From the NCBI RefSeq assembly GCF_002407245.1, contig NZ_CP010687.1, positions 1-13,253 of the forward strand: a DNA stretch of 13,253 bases, given 5' to 3'. The notes under the pieces were generated by a model. That model had not been told where the DNA came from, made no database searches, and worked only from the letters and a program-made list of their open reading frames with translations. Positions 13,055 through 13,253 of the stretch are shown here, one piece after another. The DNA comes from Phaeobacter piscinae. GTDB lineage: Bacteria; Pseudomonadota; Alphaproteobacteria; Rhodobacterales; Rhodobacteraceae. A program made the translations under genes and the position numbers. Positions within the stretch are counted from its first letter, which is position 1; every line of letters begins with the position of its first letter.

Positions 13055-13253
13055 CCCCTAGTGTTAATAGTGTTACCTACGGAGTATGTTACGGGGCCTA
13101 AAATTACCCGTAACCTGCTGTTGGTAAAATAGGAAACTATCCACAGGGTTCCGAAAGGTGCGAACCTAGGTTCCGAAAGGTGCGAATTTTGGTTCCGAAA
13201 GGTGCGAACGGATGAGGGTTCCCGATAGTGCGAATATCCGCTATGAAGATTCC
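13055..13253. other. oriV: Plasmid replication origin region (oriV)
   Basis: No gene fits here. The stretch holds TAGTGTTA twice (13059-13066 and 13068-13075), an inverted repeat GTTACGGG/CCCGTAAC (13088-13095 and 13107-13114), an AT-rich segment, a DnaA-box-like CTATCCACA at 13137-13145 (8 of 9 to the consensus TTATCCACA), and the iterons. If the molecule is circular, this is directly upstream of repA at base 1, the standard order for iteron plasmids. Confidence 0.8.
13147..13234 (+). repeat. Iterons: three perfect copies and one degenerate 18-bp copy
   Basis: GGTTCCGAAAGGTGCGAA occurs at 13147-13164, 13169-13186 and 13191-13208. A fourth copy, GGTTCCCGATAGTGCGAA at 13217-13234, has four mismatches. 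The first three start 22 bp apart, about two helical turns, placing them on the same face of the DNA; the fourth is 26 bp further on. They should be RepA binding sites. The divergent copy nearest the repA start may act as an operator. Confidence 0.93.

Noticed and set aside
13059..13075. Second nic-like site, TAGTGTTA repeated twice
   Set aside because: It resembles the pMV158 nic only partly, is downstream of mob and has no matching inverted-repeat setting.
13147..13234. CRISPR-like array
   Set aside because: The 18-bp units are separated by only 4-8 bp, with no spacers, and lie by a replication gene; they are iterons.

Overview
The window looks like a complete small plasmid of an alphaproteobacterium, probably of the Rhodobacteraceae. 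The RepA-type initiator, the XRE regulator, the Mob/Pre protein and the helix-turn-helix/coiled-coil protein all resemble families common on plasmids of that group; this is recognition from memory, not a search. The initiator gene starts at base 1, and the last ~200 bases hold a DnaA-box-like site and four iterons. The natural reading is a circular molecule linearised at the repA start codon, with the origin just upstream of repA across the junction. I see no parAB, no rRNA, no tRNA and no CRISPR array.

Layout. 1-1011: repA. 1012-1426: non-coding and hairpin-rich, with a likely repA terminator and several perfect inverted repeats. 1427-1789 (-): XRE-family regulator. 1790-2128: no convincing gene. 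2129-2373: 5' part of a small ORF split by a transposon. 2374-9297: a 6,924-bp Tn3-family transposon with perfect 38-bp terminal inverted repeats and a perfect 5-bp target duplication (AGGCT). 9298-9381: 3' part of the split ORF. 9621-9953: PilZ-domain protein. 10058-10135: rearranged remnant of a mob gene. 10207-10671 (-): helix-turn-helix/coiled-coil plasmid protein. 10841-11402: RelB/DinJ-like antitoxin and RelE/ParE-like toxin. 11419-11601: small hypothetical gene. 11602-11788: hairpin-rich oriT candidate with a nic-like sequence. 11789-13054: MobV/Pre-like relaxase with an altered metal-binding motif. 13055-13253: origin region.

The transposon is the most interesting part. Its left half is the transposition machinery: tnpA on the minus strand, a res-like region, and a divergent serine resolvase. 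Its right half is a cargo whose parts fit one pathway: a SigK-like ECF sigma factor, translationally coupled to an RskA-like membrane anti-sigma factor; two tandem secreted fasciclin-domain proteins, the second broken by a 1-nt frameshift; and a Tat-exported methionine sulfoxide reductase B. In Mycobacterium tuberculosis SigK-RskA controls the fasciclin proteins MPT70 and MPT83, so this resembles a horizontally mobile version of that circuit with a periplasmic protein-repair enzyme added. The sigma factor also has two cysteines 50 residues apart, as I recall for the redox-sensitive pair of mycobacterial SigK. I infer an envelope redox-stress module.

The rest is a mobilisable backbone: iteron-based replication, a toxin-antitoxin pair that may provide stability in place of a partition system, and an oriT/relaxase unit. 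The toxin-antitoxin/mob segment appears more GC-rich than repA and the transposon, which suggests a mosaic.
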